In this document: piece after piece, positions 33,479 through 44,007 of the stretch
Layout: each line of letters starts with the position of its first letter
Position numbering within the stretch: the stretch's first letter is position 1
Source of the DNA: Pelecanus crispus
Taxonomy: Eukaryota > Chordata > Aves > Pelecaniformes > Pelecanidae
Direction: 5' to 3'
Length of the DNA: 64,000 nucleotides
Assembly: GCF_030463565.1 (NCBI RefSeq)
Contig: NC_134656.1
Location: forward strand, 1,307,001 to 1,371,000
The notes under the pieces: generated by a model
The model's input: only the letters and a program-made list of their open reading frames with translations
The model's database searches: none
Told to the model about the DNA's origin: nothing
Made by a program: the position numbers and the translations under genes

Positions 33479-36003
33479 TCATCTCCGCGATACTCGCAGC
33501 GGGGTCACCCCCCGCACCTTCAGGCAGTTGCCCCCGAGGTCCCTCCGGCCACCCTGCAGAGAGAGGAGGGGAGAGCTGCAGGTGCTGGGGGGGTGCCCTG
33601 GCTGGGACGTGCCCCCTCCTGCCCACCACCACCCTGCGCTGGCTCCGCACGGAGCCGCTCTGGAACAGCCAGCATTCCGGTCCTGGAATGGCTCTGTGCT
33701 GCCCAAGACGGACAGACAGACAGACGGGGCCATGCCCAGCAAGCGGCTGGGTAGGCGGCTGTGGGGTGGCTGCTGCAGGGGGGCAACCCACAGCCCCATC
33801 ACCCTACGGGGACACAGCGCTCATGGCTGCTGAGCATCACCGTGCTCAGACCTGCGGGCAGGGCTGGCGCTACCCCGGGACAGACACACAGCCCTGGACA
33901 GACCCACGGCCCCAGGACAGACCCATGGCCCCAGGACAGAGCCACATGCCCAGGACAGACCCACAGCCCTGGACAGACCCATGACCCCCAGGACAGACCC
34001 ACAGCCCTGGACAGCCCCACAGCCCCACTGGGGACGAGGAGGCTCAGCCCCGCCTCCCAGCACAACTTCAGCCCAGTACTGCCCAGTATAACTCAGCACA
34101 GACCAGCATGGCCCAGGTCTAGCCCAGAACAGCCCAGTATAACCCAGCATGGCTGAGCAGAGCCCAATTCCAGCCCATTTCCAGCCCAGCCCATTTCCAG
34201 CCCAGCCCAACCCATTTCCAGCCTAGCACAGCCCAGCATGGCCCAGTACAGCCCATTTCGAGCCCAGCCCAGCCCATTTCCAGCCCAGTACAGACCAGTG
34301 CAGCCCCTTTGCAGCCCAGCCTCAGAGCCGGGAGGTGCAGAGCTGGGTCCCAGCCCAGCTCCTGCTGTTGCCCGCAGGGTCCTGGGTGCTGCAGGAGCTC
34401 CCAGCCCCAGTGCCTCCGTGGGGTCCCCTGGGGGGTCCGGTGCCATGCCAGCCCCCCGGCTCCGGCCCCGGGAGCAGCCCAGGGACACAGCTCAGCCCCG
34501 GCTGGAGGGTCCCAGCCAGGGGCAGCTCTGCCAAGGACCGGGGCTGGGGGTCCCCCGGGAGGGCCGGGGAGGCTGCAGAGTGCGGCCAGCGAGGGGGAGG
34601 ATGGGAGCAGGAGGAGCAATTAAAAATGGAGCAGCAGAAAGCGAAAGAGCGCCGAGGGCTGGAGTGTGCCCCGTGGCCACACTGCTCGGGGTCACACATG
34701 GGATGGCTTGGGGGTCTCCTGGGGATGGTGGCGGGTCCGGCAGCCCCTGCCCACGGCCCTGCCTGGGGGTGCGCATGGGGCTGGGAAGCTGTCAGCCCCT
34801 CACCCTGCATCCTGCCTGGCCCATCCCAGGGCAGGGGCACCCAGGACCCCGGTGTGGGCAGCGGGATGGGCTCACCACAGGAAAGGTGCCCCCCAAGCTG
34901 CAGGGTGCTGGGGGGGGTCTGCTGGGCAGGCAGGGCAGGGCAGGGGTGCTCAGCTCAGCCCCCCACCCTGGGTGGGAGCCATGCCGGCACCGCCAGCAGA
35001 CCCTGAGTGGGGCCACGGGACGGGGACCCCTGCCTGGCCCCGCCGCGCGGGGTGTCTGCTGTGCCGTGCCCGTCTCCATCATGCCAGGGTGCTGCCCGGG
35101 GCAGCCCTGCCGCAGTGCCCGGGTGGGCTGGCGGGGTCGGGGACGGGGTCCGGGACAGGGATGGGGTCAGCCTGCAAGCTCTGAATTCCGCCCCCGGAGC
35201 GGCCAAGTGCCCCCGGCACTGGGGTTACTGTTTAACCCCCCGAGACCTCTCGGCCCGGACGGACGTGGGGGAGCAGCCCAGCCTCTGACGCGAGCGGGAG
35301 CTGTGGGCGTGCGGCTACGAGCAGGATTTGGCCGGGAGCAGCCAAAGCCTCCGGCGGGGGCTGGAGCCAGAGCCTGCAGTTCTCCCAGGGACGTGCCGAC
35401 CCTCCTGCCCCACTCAGCGCCTGGGCAGGGGCTGCTGCCCCTCATCCCATGGGGACGTGCCGACCCTCCTGCCCCGCTCAGCACCTGGGCAGGGGCTGCC
35501 GCCCCCGTCCCACCGCCCCGCTCACCCCTTTCCGCTGGTTGCTGAGGCAGAAGGTGCAGATGCTGCGGGGCTGCTTGCTGTCCAGGTCGCCCTTGGCCCC
35601 GTAGATAGCGCTGAAGCAGGGCTGCCCGTCCTCGCAGCCCTCGCCCAGCAGCAGCACGTTGGCCAGGTGGGAGATGTAGCTGGAGGCCAGGCGGAGGGTC
35701 TCGATCTTGGACAGCTTCCGATCCACCGGCTCGGTGGGGATGAGGGTCCGCAGGGCGGTGAAGGCCGTGTTGACGCTCTGGGTCCGGTCCCGCTCCCGCG
35801 CGTTGGCCGCCTGCCTCTGTTTCACCATCACCATCGGCCCCGGTTTCCGCGGCAGCTTGCGGCGAGCCTCGGCACCCTCGCAGCAGCCGAACGACTGGTC
35901 CGACGTGTCGCTCTCGCTCCGGTTCTCCTCGTCCTCCGAGAGGATGCTGAGGTCGGGGGTAGAGCACGCGGGCGGCCACGGGACGCAGCATGGTGAAGGC
36001 CAT
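33479..36003 (-). CDS. TCF15: TCF15 (paraxis), bHLH transcription factor, two exons
   Basis: Paraxis is a class II bHLH factor of paraxial mesoderm and somites that pairs with E-proteins on E-boxes. Exon 1 is 36003-35526 (donor GTGAGC); exon 2 is 33553-33479 (acceptor CTGCAG, stop TGA). The protein starts [16 protein letters not shown] and continues [20 protein letters not shown]. The bHLH includes [20 protein letters not shown] and [20 protein letters not shown], and the tail is [12 protein letters not shown] joined to [14 protein letters not shown]. As given, the start and the rest of exon 1 are in different frames: the G run at 35955-35959 has one base more than the family frame needs. Removing one gives 159 codons in exon 1, the correct phase for exon 2, and 183 aa in all. 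This is more likely an error or local variant than a dead gene, because everything downstream is intact. Confidence 0.93.
33865..34325. repeat. CAGCCC / CAGACCCA minisatellites in the TCF15 intron
   Basis: Two neighbouring arrays lie inside the TCF15 intron: about 16-17 bp units such as CAGACCCACAGCCCTGGA (33865-34025), and 10-15 bp units such as CCCATTTCCAGCCCAG (34055-34325). Copy number is probably variable. Confidence 0.85.
35391..35518. repeat. 64-bp tandem duplication in the TCF15 intron
   Basis: The block beginning ACGTGCCGACCCTCCTGCCC occurs at 35391 and again at 35455, almost identical. It ends against the exon 1 donor site, so the splice site lies at the edge of the duplication. 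Confidence 0.8.
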
Positions 36004-36200
36004 GGCGTGGTGCCCGCCCGTGCCCCCGGCCCTGCTGGGGGGACCCCCCGGGCTGCGGGGAGCCTTCCCCCGCCGGCACGGCTGCGACGGCCGGCTCCGG
36101 ACGCCTTTCCCGCTGCTGCTCCGCTCCGGCGGCCGAGCGGGGCTGGGATGACTGTCTGCGGGGGGAATTGGGATTTATACGGCCGGGGAGGGGCTGGCGC
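36004..36200 (-). promoter_or_regulatory. TCF15: TCF15 5' UTR and TATA promoter
   Basis: A TATAAA box (minus strand, 36180-36175) lies about 172 bp upstream of the ATG in GC-rich DNA, suggesting a start near 36,145-36,150 and a short leader. The position fits a tissue-restricted gene, in contrast to the TATA-less CSNK2A1 promoter. Confidence 0.6.
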
Positions 36201-36209
36201 CGGAGCCCA

Positions 36210-38480
36210 CCCCCAGCCGGCCCCCCGAGCCGCCGGCCAGCGGCCAGCGTCCTCGCCCCAGCCCGCGGGAGCCAGCACTGGCTCCGGCCACGGGCCTGGC
36301 CCTGCTCCGGCACGCCGGCCTGGCCGCAGGCACCTTGCACCCGGGGCCGGGCTCCAGGTCATGGCCGTGGTGGTACCGGACCCCGGCAGTGCCGCAGACA
36401 GTGACAGGGCCACCGCACGGCGAGCGCTCCCCGTGCCCCAGCCCTCGGCCCCCGGTGCCTGCGGAACGATGCCACGGCGAGTGCCAGCCCGTGGGCAGCG
36501 TGTCCCCAGCCCTTGCCCGGCTGTGCCCAGCCAGCCCCAGGTGCCGCGCAGGGCAGCGCAGGGCAAAGAGGGGGCGCAGGAAACGGGATGGGGCAGGTAC
36601 CCAGGAGCAGGCGGCACCGGTGCGGTCCCCGCGGCGTTTATCGGATGGGATGCTGGTGCCCGGCCGGAGGACGTGCCGCTCCCTGCACCCCACTGTGCCC
36701 CACTGGGACGGGGTCTGTGCCCGGGAGGGTGCCCAGGGTGGGCAGGGAGCAGCGAGGGCTGGCAGCCCCGCAGGGATGCTCCGCACCCCTCGCCCCACTG
36801 TCCCCCGGGCCTGGCACCCCACCTGCCCGCCGCGGGAGGGGACGGGGGGACACGGGCAGGGGCACGGGCAGCGTTGCAGGCAGCACTGCCAGGCAGCCAG
36901 GAGCGTTTCCTCCCGCCCGGGAGGAAGGTGTGCACCGGCAGTGGAAACACGGAGTCTTTTCCTGCGAGGGGAGAGCTGAGCTGGCGCGAGCTGCCGGCGT
37001 CCCGGGCAGGGCTGGGGGTACCCAGCCCACAGTCGGCTCCCGCTCTTTTTGGGCAGCCGGTACCACTGGCGATGGCCACCCTCTGCTCCTCCTCACCAGG
37101 GAGGTCTGCACGGGTCCCGCTCTGCCTTCATCCCCCCTGCCCCAAACCCGGCACCCCCGAGGCAGGGGGGCGGCCAGCTGAGCCGAGCAGGCAGGAAGCC
37201 TCCTGCCTGCCTTCCTCCCCGGCCCGTGGCCGAGTGGATGCCGGCAGCTCGGCGATGCTCCGGCCATGGCAGGTCAAGCGGCAAAGGCAAACGGGGAGCA
37301 GGGCCTGGCTCCTGGGGCTGCTGGGGATGTGGCCCCGGGGTCTGTGCCAGCCCATGCCAGCTGCGGTCCCCATCTGGCCACGGGCCCCACAGCCAGAGCA
37401 GGATGCCGGGGGAAATCTCCAGCTAATAAGGCAAAAAGGGCCAGCTCGGGGGCTTGCTGGGGGCTGGGCCGGCAGCCACGGGACGCAGCGGGCATGTTGC
37501 AAACCCCAGAGCGAGGTGGTCAGCGGGGGGACCTGGGGGCCACGGGACGGGGTGGCATCATGTCCCAGTGTGCCCCATGGCTGAAGCCCTGTGGCTGCGG
37601 GACCGGAGCTCACGAGGTGGCTCCCAGGCCGGTGGGTCCTCGCCGGCGCTCTCCCCATGCATGCCAAGGCTCCGTCACCGCTGGGACCGCGGCAGGGCTG
37701 GCCGTGCTGCCCGGCACCGGCACCGGTTTGCTGCCCACCCGACCCGGCAGGCTGCGAGCAAACGGCCCCTCAACCCCCCGCGGGGCGCAGGCAGCCCCTT
37801 GCCGGCGGGACCCCCCCTGCCCTGTTTTCCTTCGCCATTTGTCTGCCTGCGCAGAGCCCGTAAATCACGCGGCGGGGGGAGAGGGCTGTGCTGGGGGCCG
37901 GAGGTCCCGCTGGGGCCGGGGGTGTGCAGGGCCGCGGCGGGCGCCCGCGCTGCTGTGGGGACGTGTCCCTTGCCGGCTCCGTCCCCTGCCTCCCTGCGAG
38001 GGACCCCGACCCTCTCCTGGCCCTGGCAATAGCCCCTGCACCGGGGGCTGCTTGTACCCCCGCAGAGGTGCCTGGGACGGAGCTGGGGGTGGGCAAACCC
38101 TTGGCACAGCAGGCAGGGAGCAGGCAGGTGCCTGCGCAGAGAGGGGACCCCCTGCTCTCACCCCGCTCTCGCCCCGGCGTCCCGCTGGGCTGTGGCTGGG
38201 GGGCCGCAGCAGCCCCCGGCCCTGACAGGCGGCAAGACGGATGGCAGGGGCTGTGTACTCAGCTGCAGCCACCCCACACATGGCCACCAGCTGACGGGGA
38301 CGGGCTGGGGGGGAGAGCCAGGACCTGGGGCCCGGCCGAGCTGCCCTGGGCTGTTTCTGGGGGGCACGGCCACGTGCGGGGTGCTGGTGGCCTGTACTGC
38401 TGCGGTGGAGGACGAGGCACTTGGGGACACGGAGGAAGGAGCAGCAGGCTTTGGAGACGGCGTGGCGTGGGGCGGCGAGC
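36210..38480. other. GC-rich intergenic DNA upstream of TCF15
   Basis: No gene was recognised. The longest frame, a 625-codon plus-strand frame overlapping TCF15 exon 1 in antisense, is Arg/Pro/Ala-rich and has no family match. A small AT-richer spot near 37815-37870 (CGCCATTTGTCTG and CGTAAATCACG) could be regulatory but has little support. Confidence 0.45.
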
Positions 38481-38484
38481 AGCG

Positions 38485-38810
38485 CGTACGTGTGCGTGCG
38501 TGTGCATGAAGGTGTGTGCATGCATCTGCATGCGTGCATTGGCATGGATGCGCAGCTGTACGCGTGTGCGTGCACGTGCATCCATACACGTGTGCATGGA
38601 GGTGTGTATCCAGGCATGTGCATGCACGGATATATGTGAGTATGGGTGTGTACGCAGTTGCACACGTGTGTGAGTATGCGCATGTGCATGCGTGTGTGTG
38701 CTGGTGCGTGCAGCAGGTCCGTGTGTGCACGGTGCCGCGTGCACCCCGGCTGCCACCATCTCCTGCTGCGGAGAGCTCCCCAGGTTGGCACACGCGTGTG
38801 TGTGAGACCA
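38485..38810. repeat. GTGTGCATG-rich alternating purine-pyrimidine tract
   Basis: About 240 bp of mixed GTGTGCGTGCGTGTGCATGA-type sequence, plus a short CACACGCGTGTGTG block near 38790, form an imperfect TG/CG/CA repeat. Such tracts can adopt Z-DNA. Confidence 0.8.
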
Positions 38811-39554
38811 CCGCACCGCCAAGTCCTGCACACGGAAGGACGGACGGACAGGAGGAGCCGGCAGTCCTGGCCAGGAGAGCAACGGGAGCCACGGGAAGCA
38901 GCGAACGCTGCCGGCTCCCTGCCTGTGCAGCTGCCAGCTGCCTGCGGATGCTGCTGCCGCTGGGGCGGGAGGGCGCGCGGCAGCAGCCAGGTTTTCCTGT
39001 GCTGCCCGGTGGGCGCGTGGGACAGGACGTGTGTCCCCGTGCCCGGATTCCCCCCCGGCCCCCCTGACACCGAGCGCCTCGGGTCTGACTCAGCCGGGCG
39101 GCACGAGGCGCAGCCGGGGGCCGCGGCATCGCAAACCTCCCGCCGGTCGCTGCGCCGCGCGGCCGGCTTGAGCGGGTGCCAGGACACGGTTGTGTTTGGC
39201 ATCCCGGCTCTCCCAGCTGATCCGGCCAAACAAACCGGCGGGTCGGGCCGAGGGCTGCCGTCCCGGCAGAGCGGTGCTGCGCTGCGCAGCCCTGGGCACG
39301 GAGCGGGTGGCAGCGGGCGGCGGGTGGGGCATGCATGGTGGGCAGGGGGTGGATGGGGACCCTGCATGGGACACGTGGCACAGAGGGGACGTGGCCTGAG
39401 CACGGGGTCGCAGCCGTGAGCCCAGCCCAACCCACCCGGCACCCCTGGGTGCAGGCTGGCTGGTGCGGGAGCACCCCTGGGGTCAGGGTGCTGGGTGCCC
39501 CGAGGGCTGGGTCCTGCCTCCGCTAGCAGGGAAATGCCCCCTGCCCCCCCGCTC

Positions 39555-39612
39555 TGGGGAGTGTTTATCTGCGAGGTGATACTTAAGTGTAAGAAAATAA
39601 ACAGGGAGCAGA
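39555..39612. promoter_or_regulatory. Possible enhancer spot: FOX and NKX2-like sites
   Basis: In a GC-rich region, GTGTTTATCTGCG, the NKX2-type TACTTAAGTGT and a FOX-type AAAATAAACAG occur within about 50 bp. The three core motifs are close to consensus. No repeat or coding frame accounts for the AT-rich island. Confidence 0.3.
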
Positions 39613-39789
39613 TGGGCCGGGGGGCCAGGGCTGCCCCCAGCCCCACGGGGCCGCTCTGGCCCTGCTGGGAAAACACCACTGCCAGCGAGGCAAATGGATT
39701 CCAGACCCGCGGCAACACCAGCACATGTGGCCACCAGGACACCGGGCCTGACCCTGCTGAGCCCCGGCAAAGCAGCACCGGACTGACCC

Positions 39790-40225
39790 AACACATCCCA
39801 CCCCATCCCATCCATCCCATCCCATCCTACCCCATCCCATCCATCCCATCCCACCCCACCCCACCCCACCCCACCCCACCCCACCCCATCCCATCCCATC
39901 CATCCCATCCCATCCCATCCCATCCCATCCCATCCCATCCCATCCCATCCCATCCATCCCACCCCACCCCATCCCACCCCACCCCATCCCATCCATCCCA
40001 CCCCATCCCATCCATCCCATCCCACCCCATCCCACCCCATCCCATCCCACCCCATCCCATCCCATCCATCCCACCCCATCCCCTCCCCTCCCATCCCATC
40101 CCATCCATCCCACCCCATCCCATCTCATCCTAATCCATCCCATCCCATCCATCCCACCCCACCCCACCCCATCCCATCCTACCCCATCCCATCCCATCCA
40201 TCCCACCCCATCCTGTCCCATCCCA
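39790..40225. repeat. Second (CCCAT/CCCAC)n pentanucleotide satellite
   Basis: About 435 bp of CCCAT, CCCAC and CCATC units form a second array of the same family as the one at 29.2 kb, 10 kb away across TCF15. The minus strand is G-rich (GGGAT/GGGTG). Confidence 0.95.
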
Positions 40226-40229
40226 CCGA

Positions 40230-41735
40230 GACGCCCGAGGGCACTGCCTGGCCCAGCTCACCCGCAGCCCCCAAGCAGCCCCCTGCCACAGAGGGATGTC
40301 CAGGACTGGCCCCTCTGCCCGCAGCTCCCCAATTTCGGGGCACAGCCTGCTCAGGCCAGCGAGGCTGCAGCCCGGCTGAGGTGCCCTGTCGCAGGCGAGC
40401 TCGGGGAGCTCTGCCCCGGCCGGCCGGGTGCACGCAGCATCCGAGTCCAACTGCTTCCCACTGGGACAGGGTCTTGTCCAAGGGGTGCTTGTCACTGCTT
40501 CCCAACACAGGGAGACCAGGGCCGGCAAACCTGGGAGCCCCTGGAGTCCCCCTGGGTGGGGAAGAACAGCGAAATGGGCTCAAGGGGATGGGCGTTGTGA
40601 AAGCTTTTGGGGAGCAGGAGCATTTCCCTGCCCTGGGAGAGGTCCCTGCCTGACCCCCCGGGGTGGGGGCTGCGGCAGGGTGTCCCGGCAGGACCCCGGG
40701 GCAGTGTGGGGAGCCCCAGGCCCCCGCCGCCCGCCGGGCTGTACCTGCAGGCCGGGGCCGCCGGTCTGGAAGGCATTACACGCCTGTCGCGCGGGGAAGT
40801 CTGTCCCAGTTCCGGAGCTGGGACCCCCCCATCCAGCCTGGGCCGGGGGGGGAGCCCACAAAGCCCCTTTGTTCCTGCCCTGGAACGAATGGATTGGAGG
40901 CAGCCGGGATCGGCTGTCAGCCGGCGACACCGGAGACCCCGCGGGTCAGGCAGAGGGAAGGGGGACAGGTGGAGGGATGGAGAGGACGGACAGAGCCGAT
41001 GCAGAGATCGCCAGCTCTGCAAAGACCCATTCCTGTGCCAGCCGGGGGGGTTGCGGCACCGGCTCGGGGCTGGGGACCAGCTCACGCTGCCCGCACTGTG
41101 CCAGCCCTGGGGATGTGCCAGTCAGCTCCGGGGATGCTCACACAGCCCCTTGGCCGCAGCGGCCAGTCCTGGCTCCTGGCCGGTGCCACCGAGCCCCGGG
41201 AGCGGGCATCACGGGGCACCCGCTGGGCTGGCACGGATGTCCTGGCACTGGTTGCCGGGAAGACCGGATTCTGCAGCGGGTTCTGCAGCTGGAAGAACCC
41301 CCACGGGGTGCAGGGAGAGGGGGTTGCAGGATCCAGGCAGCCTTGGTTCATCCCCACTCATGGGGTCCCAGCTCTGCTAAGCTGCCCCACACCCAGATCC
41401 CTTTAAAAGGGGCACAAATCCAGGGAGAGGGGATGACCAGAGCCCACGGGAAATTCCAAGCCATGGGGGCATTCCCCAGGATCTGGGCAAAAACCAGCCC
41501 CTGCCATTTGAGGGCACCCTGGCCATGTCCTGCGCTGCCACAGGAGCTACCACCTCCTCCCTTCCCCCCCCTCCCGCCCCACTGTCTAACAAGAGGAAAC
41601 TTTTTAGCACGCCACAATTCTTCCGAGAAATTTATGGCCCATCAGGGAGCCGCAGACCAGGGCTGCTCTCTCTGTGAACGCTTGCAGGGCTTCCTCCTGG
41701 CGGAGAGCGGCTTTGATGCGGCACATGCAGCTCTG
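40230..41735. other. GC-rich intergenic DNA
   Basis: No gene was recognised. A small AT-richer patch at about 41585-41645 contains a STAT-type TTCCGAGAA (41621-41629) and AGAAATTTATGG. Otherwise nothing distinctive was seen. Confidence 0.4.
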
Positions 41736-41739
41736 CCAC

Positions 41740-41805
41740 GCCGGAGTCTCCCTCCGGCCCCTTCCCTCGCCTCCGCGAGGGAAGGGGCCGGAGGGAGGCT
41801 CCGGC
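41740..41805. repeat. 31-bp near-perfect inverted repeat (hairpin)
   Basis: The arms at 41740-41770 and 41775-41805 are reverse complements at 30 of 31 positions, with a 4-base loop (CTCC). In plus-strand RNA the single mismatch would be a G-U pair, so the stem would be fully paired. No tandem repeat or known transposon end explains it. It lies about 0.8 kb beyond the presumed 3' end of SRXN1. Confidence 0.9.
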
Positions 41806-42088
41806 GCAGCAGCCCCCAGCCCACCCTGCCCTTCCTCCCCAGTGGCTCCTGCGGAAACATCGCCTTGGCAGGCAGCAGCGAAGTGTGCCCGGGCCGGCGG
41901 GCAGCACTGCCAGCTCCCTCCGTGCGCGCTGCCCTGCGGAACCGGTGCCCAGAGGGGCCGTGTCCTCCTCCCCAAACCCTCTCCCCAGCCCGTTTTTGCC
42001 CTGGGAGGATCCATCCGGGCAGGAGCGTAGCCGAGGGGGCAGAGCGAGGGCAGAAGTGTCTGGCTGCGGTTCCTTAGCTCAATCCTGC

Positions 42089-42119
42089 TGCTGACTCACG
42101 GTGCAGTGGGGTGAGTCAG
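42089..42119. promoter_or_regulatory. Paired AP-1/MARE sites in inverted orientation
   Basis: TGCTGACTCA (42089-42098) matches a MAF/NRF2-AP-1 element, and TGAGTCA (42112-42118) is a second AP-1 core facing it. CTGACTCAC and GTGAGTCAG form an exact 9-bp inverted repeat with 11 bp between them. They lie 2.4 kb downstream of the SRXN1 start codon, beyond its presumed poly(A) site. Confidence 0.45.
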
Positions 42120-42593
42120 TGGCCTTTCCCCTCCCTGGACCGAAGTTCCCGGCTCTGAGGGATGCCGAGATGCCTGGGGAATGCTCGGGGTGGTTTTTCC
42201 AGCCTGCACACGGAGCAAAGACGTGGCGTTTGCAGAAATGATAGCATCCCCGCGTGGGGACGCGCGTCGCGTGTGCTCCCGCAGCTGGGCCAGAGCTGAT
42301 CCTGACTTCAGCTGCGTGCCAGCGTGGTCTGGCAGAGCACCCGTCCATGCCCCAGCGCAGCACCCGTACCGAACACAGTATCCACCCCCTCGCAGAGCAT
42401 CCATCCCCCAGGAAAGCATCTGTCCCTTTGCAGAGCACCCATCCCCTGACAGGGCATCTGGCCCTGTCCCGTGTGCCCGCAGCCGCCGCTCTCGCAGGTG
42501 CCAGGTCTCCCCGCCGTGCCGTGCCGCTGCATTCCTGCTCCCGACCCAGCAGCCCCCAGCACCAGGCCCCCGAGCTGTGGGGGTTTGATCGCC

Positions 42594-42599
42594 TTTATT
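42594..42599 (-). terminator. SRXN1: Candidate SRXN1 poly(A) signal
   Basis: The minus strand reads GCAATAAAGG here, the first perfect AATAAA I found downstream of the SRXN1 stop. If used, the mRNA has a 3' UTR of about 1.4 kb that includes the decamer minisatellite. Confidence 0.4.
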
Positions 42600-42759
42600 G
42601 CAGGTGTCCCCACCGCACCATTTCGGAGATGGCCCCCACGGAGAGGGGGACCATGGGATGTGTCCAGGGAGGGGGGCAGGCGTTTTTGGGGCAGGCACAG
42701 CCCAGGGTCCCCTGATCCAGGCACAGGGTGAGCCCGGAGTCGCTGGGGGAGGCCTGGCC

Positions 42760-43680
42760 GTGCCCGGTTTGGCTGTCCCTCCTCCCGGTACAGCTGTGTC
42801 CCGATTCGGCTGTGTCCCGGTTTGCCTGTATCCCTTCCCAGTTCGGCTGTGCCCTGGATGGGCTGTGACCTGGCCCAGTTCCAGCCTGCCCCGGTTCAGC
42901 CCGTCCCGGTTCAGCCATTCCCGGTTGAGCCGTGCCCCGGTTTAGCCTGTCCCATCCCTTCCCAGTTCATCCCGTCCCGGTTCGGCCCGTCCTGGTTCAG
43001 CCCATCCCCGTTCAGCCCGTCCCGTCCCAATTCAGCCTGTCCTGGTTCTTCCTGGTCCATCCCCTCCCAGTCCATCCCGTCCCGGTCCATCGTGGTCCAT
43101 CCCGGTTCATCCCGTCCCGGTTCATCCCGGTCAATCTTGTCCCAGTCTGTCCCGGTCCATCCCCTCCCGGTCCATCCCGGTCCGTCCCGGTCCATCCCTT
43201 CCCGGTCCGTCCCGGTCCGTCCCTTCCCGGTCCATCCCCTCCCGGTCCATCCCCTCCCGGTCCGTCCCGCTCCGTCCCGGTCCGTCCCTTCCCGGTCCAT
43301 CCCCTCCCGGTCCATCCCGGTCCGTCCCGGTCCATGCCTTCCCGGTCCATCCCCTCCCGGTCTGTCCCGGTCCGTCTCTTCCCGGTCCATGCCTTCCCGG
43401 TCCATCCCCTCCCGGTCCGTCCCGGTCCGTCCCTTCCCGGTCCACCCCCTCCCGGTCCATCCCGGTCCATCCCGGTCCGTCCCGGTCCGTCCCTTCCCGG
43501 TCCATCCCCTCCCGGTCCATCCCATCCCGGTCCGTCCCTCTCGGTCCCTCCCGGTCCATCCGGTCCGTCCTGGTCCGTCCCCTCCCGGTCCATCCGGTCC
43601 CTCCCGGTCCATCCCGGTCCCGGTCCATCCCGGTCCATCCCCCCGCGGTCCGTCCCGATCCGTCCCCCCGGTCCCCCCCG
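42760..43680. repeat. TCCCGGTCCR decamer minisatellite
   Basis: About 900 bp of 10-bp units (TCCCGGTCCG, TCCCGGTCCA, TCCCTTCCCG and TCCCCTCCCG) become more regular toward 43,600 and end in a 14-C run at about 43,680. The array lies between the SRXN1 stop and its candidate poly(A) signal and so may be transcribed in the SRXN1 3' UTR. Confidence 0.9.
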
Positions 43681-44007
43681 CCCCCCCCCCCCCCGGTGCC
43701 CGCGGCCGCTCGGGGCGGCGGAGTGCGGCACAATAGCGCCACCTGCCGGCCCCGCCGTGCCACACCGCCCCGGGCGCCCCCCGGGGCCGGCGAGACCCTG
43801 ACCCCAACCCGGCTGGGGGGGCGCGGGGAGAGCCCGGAGCCGCAGGGACCCCGGGGACTGCCCCCCCCCCGGGGCCGGGGGGCCCTGACCCCATCCCTAC
43901 CGGAGGCTCACGGGGCCCAGCTCAGCCTCACGGGGACCCACCGGGGCGGGGCGGCGGGGGCTGCAGGGGGGGCTCCCGGGGGGCCGTGCATCCTCCGGGG
44001 CGCCGGG

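Noticed and set aside
35707-37584. 625-codon plus-strand frame
   Set aside because: Antisense to TCF15 exon 1 and its GC-rich upstream DNA; no known domain.
29193-43680. CRISPR-like array
   Set aside because: The arrays are continuous tandem repeats without unique spacers, in a vertebrate genome.
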